DNA of 64,000 nt, taken from positions 1-64,000 of the forward strand of contig JAESUZ010002694.1 in NCBI GenBank assembly GCA_017311185.1. The letters run 5' to 3'. This document shows, piece by piece, positions 33,210 through 45,703 of the stretch. The translations under genes and the position numbers were made by a program. Under the pieces are notes generated by a model. That model did not search any database and was not told the origin of the DNA. It saw only the letters and a list, made by a program, of their open reading frames with translations. Origin of the DNA: Proteles cristata cristata (taxonomy: Eukaryota > Chordata > Mammalia > Carnivora > Hyaenidae). Position 1 is the stretch's first letter. Every line of letters starts with the position of its first letter.

Positions 33210-35355
33210 AAGGGCACCTCTGTTTTGAAAATGCTGTTCTGGCTTCTAGGAGGAGAATGGCTGTGATGGGGGGAGTGCAGGGGTCCATCGGAAGGTTCTG
33301 GCCTCTCTGGGTTTTGGTGGGAGGGACTGAGGGGCACAGATTCTGGGTGACTTTGCCCAAGCTCATACCAGCTAGGAGGGGCTGCGGGAGGCCTTCTGAA
33401 TTCAGCCCCCTTTTCCTGATACCTGAAGTGAGAACGTGTTGGCGCAGGGAGTCTTTGGGCCGTGGTGACCTGGTAGGAAGAGCAGGAGTTTCGGGGTTCC
33501 CGGCCTTGTCACCCTCAAGCTGAGAGCCTGGGGAAGCCACTTGGTACTCACTTCTGTCAACTCATAATGCCTTTTTCATAGGGTTCGTATTAGATGCATG
33601 GTAGGATTCTTATGGGAAAGAAGGTGGACACCCATGTCAGTTACCTGAGGCAGAGGAAAGAACTATACTTTTAATAATGACCCCGTGGCGATAGAAAAGT
33701 GAAAAGGAATCGTAAATAAGGACAGTCAGGGGCATGTTTGCCCTCGGGGTTTTACAGACCGTGTGTGCTCAGGTTACTCTCAGCAGGAGTGCGCTGAGTG
33801 TGCTGTCGCTGGACTGGCCCCCGGGCGCTGGGTGGTGGGCAGCCCAGGCCCCTGCCCTGCTGACTCGGGGACCTGACATCTTCGAGGAGGGAGGATGTTC
33901 GCCGAGGAGGAAACACAGACCACCACAGAGCCTGATGAGGGGACAGTGCTGTCCCAGTTTGTCCCCGCACGTGTCAATATCCCCCCAGGGATTGTGTGCA
34001 CCGCGAGTGAGCGTCCCGACTCCAAGGACCTCCCTTTACTCGAGGTCACCACGGCTAGACCGCTGGGAGGCAGGCGGTCACACCAGCCGTCTGACATCGT
34101 GTTGGCCAAACCCTCAGGGTGTAGACTGAGCGCTTTGCTTCGCAAGCATGGGCGCATGTGCCCTGTTGGCGCGGGTCACTGCTGCTGAGCAGGGCGCGGG
34201 GAGAAGGGTCCAAGGCGCTTTTGAGGCCTAACGTGGCTTGGATCCGGAGACTTCCGGACGCCAGCCGAGGGTGGCCGTGGGGGTGCTGGTACCATGTCAT
34301 CAGGTGGTTTCAGTGTGTTGTCTGGGGACTATAGAGACTGTTCCGAGTCCAACACATTTGGAAACTTGCTGCATTTAGCTGTGGCGGCAGAAAGCCTGTG
34401 CCTCGCTGCTTGCTTCCCTGAGAGCAAGTGTGCTGCCCCCGCTTCTGAGCGTTCAGCCTCATCAACGTCATCTCTCCTCTTGGAGCCCCGCCTTCCAACC
34501 TACACAGGCTCGCGATGGAGAGTCTCTGCGTGCAGGGACTGGGTGTGCGGCAGTCTGGGACTCCGGCCGCGGCAGGGACGGCATGGGGACACACAGGCTG
34601 GGGTGGTGCTGGCCTGGGTCCTTGGTTTAAATACGTCAAACACCAAGCGTATCAGCCTCTGGTTGTGTTCCATGTGGGCTTTTACGTTTACAAGTAGTAT
34701 TATCAGCAGGGGTGTGAGTCAGGAGCAGGGGAGCGGCCCTCTCTCGGCGGGTGGGTACCCAGTGAGTCCCCGGAGCCGGTGGGGGTGGGGGCAGTGGTCC
34801 TGGGTGGGCTGCTTCTCAGCGCCGTGACGGGGCAGGGTGGCGGTCGTCACAGTTGGGACTGAGGCCTCTGTGAGCCAGGTGTTGTGTTGTTGTGTTGTTT
34901 CGTTGTTTTGTCTCTGAAACACTGCTGGACTCGTACACTGGAGGGCGAAACGCTGCCTTTGCGTCTTTATCTTTGGTTACAATCCCAAGACTCTGCGGGG
35001 TCCTGGCTCCGGGAAGACGGGTCCTGGAAGCTGGCACCGTACTTCTCCAAAGCGTGCGCTCCTGACCACGCCCTCTCGAGCTGCTGGCTGCTGATTGGCT
35101 GTCTGAACTGACGGCACCCTCCTCGGTGAGCGCGCGAGACTACCTGACGCGTGGCCTTCCTCAGCAATGCTTGTGTAAGTTGAAGAATTTTTAAACAAAA
35201 GGAGTTAATATTAGGGAAATTCTCAGTCCTATATCCAGACAAGTAAATATTTTTTAGGTAGGAGGACTTGGTAGCATTTTTAAAATGATACCACATGTAA
35301 TTTTAAATCTAAGTGTAGGGTTGTTTCAGCATAAAGCCATTCAGTGATGCCCAGG
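33210..35355. other. Unassigned, relatively GC-rich sequence
   Basis: About 2.1 kb with above-average GC, scattered CpG and overlapping frames up to 177 codons (34294-34827) on both strands, none with a recognised domain. Near 35041-35130 there is a CACGCCC box, an inverted CCAAT box (attgg at 35094-35098) and a donor-like CTCG/GTGAGC at 35124/35125. These could belong to a weak promoter, but the evidence is thin. Confidence 0.35.
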
Positions 35356-35368
35356 GTATTTTGGTCTG

Positions 35369-35428
35369 ATTTTATTTAATCTTTTTTAATGTTTATTTTT
35401 GAGTCAGAGGGAGAGAGAGGGAAGAATG

Positions 35429-35476
<48 letters not shown>

Positions 35477-35642
35477 AATATGAGTGAGGGAGGGGCAGAG
35501 AGAGGGAGACACAGAATGTGAAACAGGCCCCACGCTCTGAGCTGTCAGCACAGAGCCCAACGTGGGACTCAAACCATGAACTGCAAGATCATGGCCTGAG
35601 CCAAAGTGGAACACTACCTACCGAGCCCCCCAGGTGCCCCTA
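35369..35642 (-). mobile_element. SINEC-type SINE with expanded (GA)n
   Basis: Minus-strand copy with a perfect 13-bp flank gtattttggtctg at 35356-35368 and 35643-35655. An uninterrupted GA array at about 35436-35472 lengthens it. The head ends 'gagccccccaggtgcccc'. Confidence 0.95.
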
Positions 35643-35655
35643 GTATTTTGGTCTG

Positions 35656-36419
35656 TGTCCCCTCATCAGCCACAGCCAAGTTTTCAGCCATTAAAAGAAC
35701 GTCTCTTCTTTCTGCAGACGTGTGTTGAGCTCCTGTCATTTTGCTCCCGTCGGAGGCAGTGGGTGTACCCCCTCCTCCTGCACTCAGTGGAGCACACATA
35801 GGGCTGCTTGACCAAACACATGGAAGGGGATGGCGGGAAGGAGGAGGGTCTCCACGTAAGGCATATGGAAAGGACGTGCTGGCCCCGCTGGTCAGCATGG
35901 CTTCTCAGAGGCTGTTCTGGCTGGGGCTGAGGCACTCTCAGGGCCACTACCTGGGGAACAGGGGAGGGGGGCACAGGTCCAACGATCTGCCTTTGAACTC
36001 TGTCCTGCTCACCACCTGGACCCCCACTAGCTTACAGCTGTGGTACAACAACACGTATTTCGTCCTTTCCATGGACCTGCCAGTGAAATGACAGCAAAGA
36101 TCATTACAATGTTTAGACACACCAGCGTCCCCGTTTTATTGGATAGTGCGGTGGCACAAAACAGAGCTGACCTTTTTCTCTTTGTTTCCAAAACCCCAGT
36201 CTGTTTTTCCCTGTGTCCTATTGGCTTCTCTTTCTCATTAACCTTTGCTTGACTTCTGAGTTTTATAGTGGACGGGGTCTTGATCCTGGGTGACCTCATT
36301 TCTCTATTTATCCCCTGCCCCATATCATCTTGTGAGTTCCCCTCATCACCAGAGCTCTAACTGCCAACTGTGAGCTTACAGCCCCAAATGGATCTGTCCC
36401 TCCTCTTCTCTTCCTAGAC
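35656..36419. other. Unassigned sequence
   Basis: No feature was recognised. Opposing frames of 94-116 codons at 35614-36091 have no domain. Confidence 0.4.
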
Positions 36420-36660
36420 TCCACATCGGACTCCAGATCAGAGTGTGAAATACCTGCTGACCTCTCCCTCGCTCACCACCTGCTCACCCGCGTACAGTCC
36501 ATTCCAGAAGTTTCTTTAATCAACTCTCTAAAATCTTGACTGGCATCCTTCCTGCCAACCCTTGCACAGTCTGTCTCCCTTCTCCTTTGTTGTGCAGAAA
36601 AGGCTTTCAAACCACTCTTCTTGTTTCTAACTTTGTCCTCTTAGTTCATTTACCACAAAT
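36420..36660 (+). mobile_element. Possible L2 relic
   Basis: Pyrimidine-rich text with 'cctctccctcgctcaccacc' and 'gcgtacagtccattcc' loosely follows an internal sense L2 segment. Weak. Confidence 0.3.
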
Positions 36661-36663
36661 CAG

Positions 36664-37375
36664 CCAAACTTCTCTCTTTTTTAACTAATTATTTTCTTAG
36701 AGCAATTCTGGGTTCCCAGTAACATTGAGAGAAAGCATGGATGTTTCCCATACACACACAGCCTTCACACACCTGCACAGGTTCCCCCGTTACCAGCACC
36801 CCATGATGGAGGGAGCATTCGTTATGACGCATGAACCTGCACTGACACATCGTCATTGCCCAGAGCCCGCATTTCACCTTGGGACTCCCTCTTGCCATAT
36901 ATTCTGAGGGTTGGGACAGAAGACGGATACACTGTAAGTGTATCAGAGGCAGCAGTTTCGCAGCTCTGAGAATCCTCTGTGCTCCACATGCTCGCCCACG
37001 GTGGCTCTGGTATTTTTTCATTTTTTAAAAAATGTTTATTCATTATTGAGAGAGACAGCCTGGGCATGGCAGGGGCAGAGAGAGAGGGAGACACAGAATC
37101 TGAAGCAGGCTCCAGGCTCTGAGCTGTCAGCACAGAGCCCAACGCGGGGCTCCAACCCATGAACTATGAGATCATGACCTGAGCCGGAGTCAGATGCTTA
37201 GCTGACTGAGCCCCCCAGACGTCCCTGGCAACTCTGGTATTTTAATAGTAGTTACAGCCTTCCTGGAAAGTCCTATGGGTGGAATCATATGGTACATAGC
37301 CTTTTCAGACTGGCTTCTCTCACTTAGGAATAGCCATTTAAGTTTCCTCCTTGTTTTCTCGTTCCCCAAAGTTAT
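36664..37375 (-). mobile_element. Old L1 3'UTR, split by a SINE
   Basis: Two blocks of old L1 3'UTR read backwards. Block one runs about 36664-37016 ('gcaattctgggttcccagta', 'gcatgaacctgcactgacac', 'aatcctctgtgctccacatg'). Block two runs about 37232-37375 ('ggtggaatcatatggtacat', 'ccttttcagactggcttctc', 'ccatttaagtttcctcc'). The SINE at 37017-37225 separates them. Confidence 0.75.
37017..37225 (-). mobile_element. SINEC-type SINE nested in old L1
   Basis: Minus-strand copy with 'tctgaagcaggctccaggc', 'gcccaacgcggggctcc' and head ending 'ccccccagacgtccc'. Flank ctctggtatttt occurs at 37005-37016 and 37232-37243. It is younger than the L1 it interrupts. Confidence 0.95.
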
Positions 37376-37380
37376 CTTTT

Positions 37381-37572
37381 ATTTTTTTATTATTTTTTAG
37401 GGAAGGGCAGAGAGAGGGACACACACAAAGGGAGAGGGAAAGGGAGAGTCCCAAGCAAACAGCACTGTCAGTGTTGGAGCCCAGCATGGGGCTCCATCCC
37501 ATGACTCTGGGATCATGACCTGAACTGATATCAAGAGTCCGAGGCTCAACAAACTGAGCCCACAGGCGCCCC
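37381..37572 (-). mobile_element. SINEC-type SINE, degenerate
   Basis: Minus-strand copy with a T/A-rich tail, 'gagagtcccaagcaaac', 'gggatcatgacctgaactg' and head 'ctgagcccacaggcgcccc'. Several indels; no flanking duplication found. Confidence 0.85.
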
Positions 37573-40500
37573 TGTAGTTTAAGATTATAAATCTAGTCCT
37601 GTCTTCCCCCTCACTTACATACAGCCCTTATTTGTCAATACATGTCTTATAACAATCAAACGTCTGCACCCTGGGTGGGCCCTGCCTGTGTGTTTGGCTC
37701 ATGTGTTTCCTCCCTCTGCCCCCTCACCATGCTCTGTGCCATTTGTCATGTTCCCGCATGGGTCCCGTTCCTGCCTTCTTCGCTGCTGCCTCTCATTCCA
37801 GGTCCCACCCTAGGTGCTGTCACTGGAGGCCCTCTCCCTTGGTGTGTAGACAGCCCCTCCCCTTCCTTGTCCCAGCCCTGTCTCAGCCGGGGCTTACCCA
37901 CCACCCACTCTCCTGCCACGGTGTTGGCTTGGCAGACAGAAAGACAGCAACAGATCTAGGTGAAGATACAGGCCCATAGTCCCTTATTCAAAACTGTTGG
38001 GGGAAGAAAGATTCTAGAATTTAACTTTTTTCAGAAATTATTCCAGTTGAGTACTTTACAAGGGTGTTGTGACACCTATACGATATGTTATCTGATGTTG
38101 CCATGATTTGGGGATAGACTCCGGACTTCCTAATGCCTGTGGCCATGGTATCAGCTGCCCACATGGGAAGAGTTCAAGTGAAAATCCATTCTAACAGGGT
38201 CAGCAAAACCCGGCTCGAGACACCAGTGGGCAACTCCCTGGAATTTGACTTGTTTTCTTTCAGCCACAGAGGAGGAACCTATTAGGTAACTCCCTTCACA
38301 CAGAAGTCCCCTCAGGGTTCTGAAATCGGGGTGTTCGATGTGTGACCTGCCTGCCAATCTTGCCAAAGGGCTGATTTTTTTTTTCTTTCTACCATTAGAA
38401 CATTTTGACAGACAGGGTCATAAGGACAGACTTTCTGCTTCCGAGTCACCCGCGCTCCTCCAGGAGTGAACCTCTGTCAGGAGCAAACTCCTCCACCAGA
38501 AGGTTTTCCCTCATGAAGGTCCTCAGGGCGACAACTCACAGTGACCTGCAGCTGGGTGAATGGCAAGAGGCAGCCATGTAAATTGGTAACTCTTCTTGTG
38601 TCTCTTTCTAAAGGGGTAAATTATCAATTTAAAATTGTGTTTGAGGAGGAATTATGCTTCCACACTTACTTTATTGGTAAAAAATTAATGAAATACATTG
38701 CTATAAAATAATCTAATTTTGCCTGATGTCCTTATGTGCTTTTAATGAACAGAAGTAATAACTTGTAATTTGGGGCTGGAGTCGATGAGGCATATATTTT
38801 ATAAAACATTACAACTGCCTATCTGACTATAAAAACCACATTATAACATTAATGTAACATGTTTATTTCATTACCTCCTGGCATGAATGCAAAATTAGTT
38901 TTGTTAACCAACCTTTCCACAAGGAAAGGAAAACCTCTCTGCCAATAGTCCCGTAGGAGATCTTAAATTTACCGGAATTGTTGTCAGATCATTTTATAAA
39001 TAGGCACACGCACAGCTTCCCCCTTTGTGTGAGTAGCAGCAGATATGGTTGTCTGGTCTGACCAGGGAGAGGAATGTAGTGGTCTGTGAAGAAACGGAGT
39101 CCACCTTCTAAAGCACACTTTATTTTTGGTCTTCTGCACTAGGGACTCCTAGATAAACATTAAAGAAAAGATGGAGCTCTGTAGGACGCGGCAGGGTGTT
39201 TCACCTGTCCACTTCTCTGCCCACTGACTTCTTCATGTCATCCCATCATAACCGTGTGGCGTATCAGGTATTAGGAGAAATGGTTTGCAGGGACTCCATA
39301 CGACGTGTTTTAAACATGTCTCACGTGTTCTGTGTCACAGCACTTACCCTAGTGCCCCGATCACCCACGCTCCAGGAGCCCTGTATGTTTGGTACAGGCA
39401 CACCCGTCAGTGAGACACCCCCTGGCCTTGCCTCTCTGCTTTCCATGTGTTATCTTGCCAAACGAAGAAATGAGCAAGGGGGTGCGTTAGAAAGTATTGG
39501 AAAGTATTGAAATCCCTTCCTCATTAAAATACTCGTTGATTCACTTTGTACATGGAGACACTGTAATGTGATTGGACACAGTAAATTTTATTTTCTCTTC
39601 AAGGGCAGAATTCTTTACCGGATATTAAGATGGAAGATACTTGGGTAGAAAGGAAAGTAGTGCGCGGTGTCCCTTTGTATCTGTACCGTGTGCTCACCGA
39701 TTGCAGCACTGGAGCGCTTGCCTGTGTAATAGCAGTTGTCAGAAGCGGTGGTTTTCAGCGGGGGGAGAATTGGGGAGACTCCCAACCTGTGGCAGGTGGT
39801 CCAGGCACCCACAGTGAGCCCGGGGAATTCTGATCTAGGCACGCCTCACATGTCTGCTGGAGAAACGCCGTTGTCTACGCTTGTTAGTACTGGCTGATGA
39901 AGTGATTGTGTGTTTGCTAATGTTCTCCCTTTTTTTTTGCTTCCACAGCTCTGCTTGCATTTAATCTGGTCATCTGATCTTGGTTTTGTCCTACTTTTTT
40001 TTGAAAGTCTCTTGGTCTTCTGGCTCAGATCCTTAATAGTTCTGTTTACCTAAATGATTTGAAGAAAGAAAATCTACTTAGTTATAATAAGCTATATCTG
40101 CTGAAAGCAAGGCAGAATGTTTTATGAAAAGAAAATTTAAAAAGTTTTAACTACTTTTTGGGATAGGGGCTTGGGGAGTAACCTGTCAATTATGTATTAA
40201 GTTAGAATCTCATATCCACAGTCCACATGCAACATCAAAGTTCTGAGCTAAAATAATTTCTTATTAACATTAAAGTACGATTTTTTAAATCTAATCCTGT
40301 CTCAGTCAGAGGGAGAAACCAAAGGGGTTTAATAAGCGCCTCATTATTGAAGGTCAAGCCCCTAACAGAGCCTATAATTAGCATGTGGAACATCTTAGGG
40401 CTGAAAAATCTCTTGCCAAGTGCTTTCTTTTTTGGCCACTTATGTGGGTGATAGCGAGCATCAACGGATTTATGGCTGAAACTTGATTCGTATTTGTTTC

Positions 40501-43289
40501 CAAAAATGTGTGTGTATCTTCTGTACTCGCTGTTTTTCTGCTGACTTAATTGTGTCCTGGGGGAATGGGTAAAAAAAAAAAACAACAACAACAAAAAAAC
40601 CCAAACAGATATTTTCAGGAAGGTTACAGAAATTTCACATTTCACTGGGGAATTGGATAACCATATAATTCATAGGCATTTCATTAGGTTCTGGCTCATG
40701 AGCTGCGGCAAACGCGTTTGTAAGCAGTGCCTTCATGTTTTAGGGCCGTTCTGTGTCTTGTTACAGCTGCCTGTGACTCTGGGGCATAAATCCCTCTTCT
40801 TTAGGGTTTGTCTTGGCTGCAGCAGTGGGCTGGCTTTCATGCTCCCAGCGTGAGTGGGAGGGTTCCGAAGCCTGGCTAACCTCGGCACTTCCCAGCCCCG
40901 TCCCTGAGGCCTAAGATCCAGTCGTGTCTTTAAATTACAACGCTTCCCATTAAAACCATGGTTTAGTGAGAATTGTTCATTAGGATGGGGCTTTGAAGTG
41001 GGAAATGATCTGTTATTTTGCTGTGTGGCGTGGCTTTTATCACACTGTTAAGGAACAGTTCACTATTCACACATATTTAGGGATAGAAGGTCCTTTGTGG
41101 GTGTGCCACCTGTCACACCTGTTTACCACATATCACACCTGTTTGATATTAGGCAAGCCGTGTGACTTGCCTTTATAAAATATTCCTTTAGAAAAAATGG
41201 CATAAATCGATTGAATTGACTCTAGGGTCTTCTGGGTTCTTGCATGCCAAATATTTGAGGGAATATTGCTGTTGCTAATTTAAAATTTTTTTTTTTTTGC
41301 ATTTTCTTGATATAGCTAAGTTTTTACATTGAACCCAGGAGCAGTTATTTGGGGTTGGGGTTTAATTAATTCAATCCAAAACAGCAAATGTTTATGAAGA
41401 GCCTACTATGTGCGGCACACAATGCGTAAATGTCCTCATGGGTGGGTCAGTGTTCTGTCTCCTTGAAAAGGTGGTAGGGGCAGCATCCATTCTTGCAGGA
41501 TCCAGGAGGGGAGGATTGGACGGGCCCAGTTGGCCTCAGAGACCAGCCCTGGGGTGGGGCGCAGGCAGGAGTGGGCAGGCTGCAGGGCTGAGCCCTGCAC
41601 TCCTGGGCGCTAGTGGAGCCCGTGAGGCTGAGTGGGGAGCACACAGACCAGGCCAGCAGTCCTTGCTCTGGGGCTCTGAGGAACCCACTTATGTCTGGAG
41701 GATACCTGTCTGGAGGGACTTGCGTGTTATTCCGGAGAGAGCCAGTCCCAAGTCACCAGCAAACGAGAGGCCCCAGGATAATGTCTCAGAGCAGTTACAC
41801 TGAGGAGCCCATGTTTCTTCAGCACTTTTCAGTTCAGCGTGTAGGTCGGGCACATGGTGTTTGCAGCTGGGTTCCCTGTGTCCTGTAGAAAGTTCAGTGC
41901 TGGCGCTCACACCTGGGAGAACGTGGCCTGGACGGCAGCCAGAGGACGGCTTGCTCTGGGCCCCCTAGGGCTGCGCCATGGAGAGCAGGAGGTATGCCCC
42001 TGGTGCCCTGAGGAGGACATGGACCTAGCAGGTGATGGGAGGATGCCTCTTATTTGTGGGGACTGGGTGGCCTGAGGGTGACGCAGAGTGGTTCTTCTTT
42101 TACATTCTAAACTGCTAGGCTTTCATGGTCGCTCTGTGGTCCTTTGGCAAGGACTGAATGCGAGTGCACCTGCTTCAATAAAGAAATGAACATGACTGTG
42201 GATGTGCCCCGTCCGCTCTTGTACCCTGACCTGTTAATGGCCTCTGCTTTGGCTCACTGCAAACCATCTGACAGAGAGAAGATGATTTACAAGAATGACA
42301 TCAGGGAGCATTTGTGATCTTCCCTACTTTCTTCACTTGAAGCGAGTCCTCTTTGAACATGACATTCTCTTCTCTGGAGTTGGGGACCTCTGTACCTCTC
42401 GTACTTGGCTGAGTGCCTGAGGGCCTACCGATGGACCCTCCACGCAGGACACCAGCTTATGGGGGGCAGGTGTTCCCCTGCACCAAGGCTGGTTCCTCGT
42501 CTCCCCCCAGAACACTGTCAGTGAGAACGTTGGAGAACAACCTTACTTTTCATTATTTCTGGTGCCTAAAGCAGTTAATCATTAGGAGGGGGAAAAAGTA
42601 GCCTTTGTGAGCCCACGGTGACTGAAATGCATTTGGGAGTGTTGTGAATAGAGACTTCCTAGCAAGTCTGTGTGGGGTTTGGAAAGGGATGTGCCAGGAA
42701 ATACACTCTCTGTCCAGATAAACTGAGGTGCTTCCTTCCTTTCCCAAGGAGGACAGGGGACTGCTGTGGCCTGAATCATAAGGAAGCTTGGACTGGATGG
42801 CTTTTAAGTCTCCATCCAGAGGATGCTATCTTAACCTGTCAGGAAATGGGTACAATTATTGCCAGAGCCAGAGCCTGCTTCTAAAGTTCTCGCTCAGAAG
42901 AGTGCCCAGGGAGATGGCCTGCGAGCTCGGTCTTCCCGGTGTGTGTTCATGCAGCCCCGTGATGGGGATACATCTGAACCACCTGTGACAAAAGGATAAG
43001 GAAGTCAGTAATGGAAGCAAGATTATAATGCAAAATGTAAGAGGATATGTTTTAAATAAGATCTAAGATAAGATCTAAGGTAAGTTGTTGAATAAGATCC
43101 AATCTAAGAGGATAAGTTTTGAATAAGAATGTCTCCGTGGTGCATGTACTGAATGGGTGTTCCACAGCGGCATTCTGTGTAGGCCTCAGAGGGTGTGTAC
43201 AGCCCTGAGGCCCTGACACCTGCTCAGGGGTCTCTCCCAACGCCCGCGCGGCAGCACACTGAGGACAGAGCATGGGGGTTAACCTCTTG
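37573..43289. other. Unassigned sequence, 5.7 kb with few repeats
   Basis: The longest stretch with no SINE or L1 in the window. Visible items are small: an A-rich (A/CAA) tract at 40571-40598, a T-run near 41287-41299, a short MIR/L2-like phrase at 41385-41430, and two decayed direct repeats of 'ataagatctaag'-type sequence at 43055-43110. Many frames of 60-136 codons exist with no recognised domain. Confidence 0.4.
43055..43110 (+). repeat. Short local direct repeats (AATAAGATCTAAG type)
   Basis: 'aataagatctaagataagatc' in outline is followed by 'taaggtaagttg', 'aataagatccaatctaag' and 'gataagttttgaataag'. It is an imperfect array of 10-15 bp units in AT-rich sequence. Confidence 0.7.
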
Positions 43290-43520
43290 CGATCAAGGTT
43301 GAGAACATCCGTCTTTGAGGCCCAGCCCTTCCACCTGCTAGCGTTGACTTCAGGCAAGTCCGTCTCGCTAAGCCTCGGGGCAGTGGGGATATGACAGAGC
43401 CTGTGTCGAAGAGGAGTCATAAGAGCTGGGGGACAACATGTGTCCAGTGCAGCTCATTGCCTGGTGCCCAGCTGGTACTCTGTTGTGGTAATGAGTGTTA
43501 CTGTAGTAAGTATTATATTT
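43290..43520 (+). mobile_element. MIR relic
   Basis: Sense MIR text: 'gttgacttcaggcaagtcc', 'cgctaagcctcggggcagtg', 'tcattgcctggtgcccagct' and 'gtaatgagtgttac'. Confidence 0.55.
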
Positions 43521-43589
43521 CGCTGTTCATGGATGGATAACACACTGCCTATAGTAGCCTGTTGGAAGGAAGTGGAGATTTTCAGGACA

Positions 43590-43750
43590 AAGTGTCACTG
43601 ATTCAGAGAATGGGAAATGTGACTTTATTTGGAAATAGGGGTGTTGCAGATGTGATTAGTGAAGACGGGTTATACTAGAGCGAGCCTCTGCCCCAGCATG
43701 ACTGAGGCCTTTGTGAAAAGGAGAGGCTTGGACACAGGCACACACGGAGA
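43590..43750. repeat. Old mammalian repeat, family not resolved
   Basis: 'gtgactttatttggaaatagg' in outline and 'tgttgcagatgtgattagtg' followed by 'aggcttggacacaggcacac' match a phrase common in an old mammalian repeat family that I recognise but cannot name with certainty. Confidence 0.5.
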
Positions 43751-43859
43751 GTCATTAGCTCTGTAGCGTCGGAAAACTAATGAAGGTTGTTCTGTCTTTA
43801 TCACGGTCTTTCTTCCACAAGACATGGGAGGTTATTTAATGACAGCATTAGCTATTAGT

Positions 43860-44060
43860 TAAGAGGCACTTATTTTGTGCTAGGATCGCTGTGCTGAAAC
43901 ATTCCCAGTACTTCTCTAAGCTGCGTGTCTGTGGTGAGGTGGGTGTTGATGCTCTCCTCCATCCTGTCTGTGTAGGCACTGGGATGCAGCAGGCTCGTGT
44001 AGCCTTTGTAAGGCCCGCTGCGTGCTCCCATACAGATCTAAGACCATGTGACTCCAGACC
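43860..44060 (-). mobile_element. Possible MIR relic
   Basis: 'aggcacttattttgtgctagg', 'ctgtgctgaaacattcccag' and later 'ctccagacccggtgcttt' loosely follow MIR read backwards. Weak in the middle. Confidence 0.4.
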
Positions 44061-44284
44061 CGGTGCTTTGAAAGCCTCGCTGTTCACAGGTTGGGATCTG
44101 AGGGTGCGCGGGCCACTGGCAGGCAGAATCCGCGCTCCTCAGGGCTCCGCCAGAACTATTGTTTCCCCTTAGCAAAGCTTAGTATCTCCTCCAAACGTGT
44201 GCGCCCTGTTTCTCTTCTATTAGCCAGTCTACTTTTTGTTACAGAATAAAATTGTATTCTCATTTGCTCACATGTTGATTTAAT

Positions 44285-44400
44285 CATGAATATCATTTGA
44301 GTGCTGGTTGAGTGCCCAGAATTTTCCAGGCATTTGGGTTATAAGAATCAGGAAGAAAAGGACCTCGTGCTCACAGGAGCTTGTCTTTTAGCTCATGTGG
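44285..44400 (-). mobile_element. L2 3'-end relic
   Basis: 'ttgagtgctggttgagtgcc', 'ttccaggcatttgggttat' and 'cctcgtgctcacaggagctt' follow L2 3' end read backwards. Confidence 0.5.
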
Positions 44401-45339
44401 ACCGTCTCCCCCATGCCCAGCACCTAGGACCGACTCCTATCTCCCTTTCCTGCGTCTTTGTTCGTTCCGGGGGCATCATCATTTTTACTTAGTTTTGCTC
44501 CTCCGTTCCGTCATGTTGCAGTGATTTCGTGCTGACTTGGGTGACCTGCGCCGCGTGCGCCCCCTTGTCTGTGGTGGACCCGCAGCACTACCGCCGTAGG
44601 GGAGGCCTTCAGTCTCCCCTCCAGAAACTATGATGGCCACTCCCCGCAGGAGGAGGGTGGTCACAGAGCTGCCGCCACAGGACACCCGGAGCACTGATGG
44701 CAGGCTGATACCCAGTGTGACCTCATTTACCCTGGAGACCCGAGAAGCTCACCCAGGTCACTTCCAGCAGCATCCTCGGGGACTCACAGAAGAAGCAGGT
44801 GTCCCATTGAGGTGACTGGCTGATCCCAGCAGTGCCTTGCGACCACTCTCCTCTCGCTAGAACGTTGTCATGGGAGGGGCAGGGCATCGCCTACACCTTG
44901 GGGTACTCGGTTAGTAGACTCGGGGACACTGCCGACTTAAGCCATCTGGATGGCAGCTTCGCACAACAGTGCAGATGAAGGAGACTTATTCATTGCAAGG
45001 CCACTTTATTTCTTACTGCTTGTTGTTTATTTTGTTTTGCTATTGGTTAGTGCTGTACGTGACATTAGTCACAACGGTGACAGACAAATAGTGACTGAAT
45101 CAGCATTCAGGATGGAATTTGTTACTTTGTGCAGGAAACTCTGACCGCCCAAATCCATGCCGGAGGCTCAGGCTCACAGGGTTTGGTCCCCAGGGAGGGA
45201 AAGGGGGAGGAAGGAAGTGCAGTGCTCAGTGGTACCTCCCACCTTGGCATTGATGTGCCATTGAGGGAACTCAGAAGGGCTCGGTCCAGGGTGACTGCAT
45301 GTGTGCATGTCTAAGGGGCCCTCTGGAGGAGCAGGTGTG
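44401..45339. other. Unassigned sequence
   Basis: No gene is recognised. 44500-44830 is CpG-containing, with 'cctgcgccgcgtgcgccccc' near 44547, but no promoter cluster is seen. Confidence 0.4.
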
Positions 45340-45690
45340 TTGCACTCTGAGGGTAAGTGGGGATTAGCACAGGAGGAAGTAGGAGGGAGAACTTTCCAGA
45401 GAAGCACAGAGGCAGGGGAGGGAGAATATTAGAGTGCTGACAGATGAGGCTGGGAGGTAGGAAGTGAAGAGGTGAGTGGTGGCAGAAGAGCACCCATAAA
45501 GTAGCGGGGCCACAACAAGAGATTTTAAGCAGTTTGGTATATTTAAGGAAGATGATTCTGGGAGTCCTGGGTTAGAGACTGGAGGGTGCTAGAGGACAGG
45601 CCGAGGAGCGAAGCAGTTGGGGCTGCGTGGAGGTGCATGTGGTGGGGCCTGGGCAGGGTAGCAGGGCCACATGGGGGCGCTGGGGCAGTG
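45340..45690 (-). mobile_element. L2 relic
   Basis: Purine-rich text 'gagattttaagcagtttgg', 'gaagatgattctgggagtcc' and 'gactggagggtgctagagg' follows an internal L2 segment read backwards; the part before 45500 is less certain. Confidence 0.45.
45667..45680 (+). promoter_or_regulatory. Weak CTCF-like match
   Basis: CCACATGGGGGCGC keeps the GGGGGCGC half of the CTCF core but misses two central positions. It overlaps the end of an L2 relic. Listed only for completeness. Confidence 0.25.
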
Positions 45691-45703
45691 CCCTACCCCG
45701 TCA

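Noticed and set aside
32944..33540. 198-codon minus-strand open frame, long for this window
   Set aside because: It runs through a SINE (33024-33209) and the end of an L2 relic, and no domain is recognisable.
34294..34827. 177-codon plus-strand frame in a GC-rich region
   Set aside because: Opposed by frames of similar length on the other strand, no domain, and GC-rich DNA has fewer stops. No splice or start context supports it.
39738..39838. Possible short DNA-transposon relic (MER5-like ends)
   Set aside because: Only a few matching words at the ends; the middle does not follow the consensus I remember.
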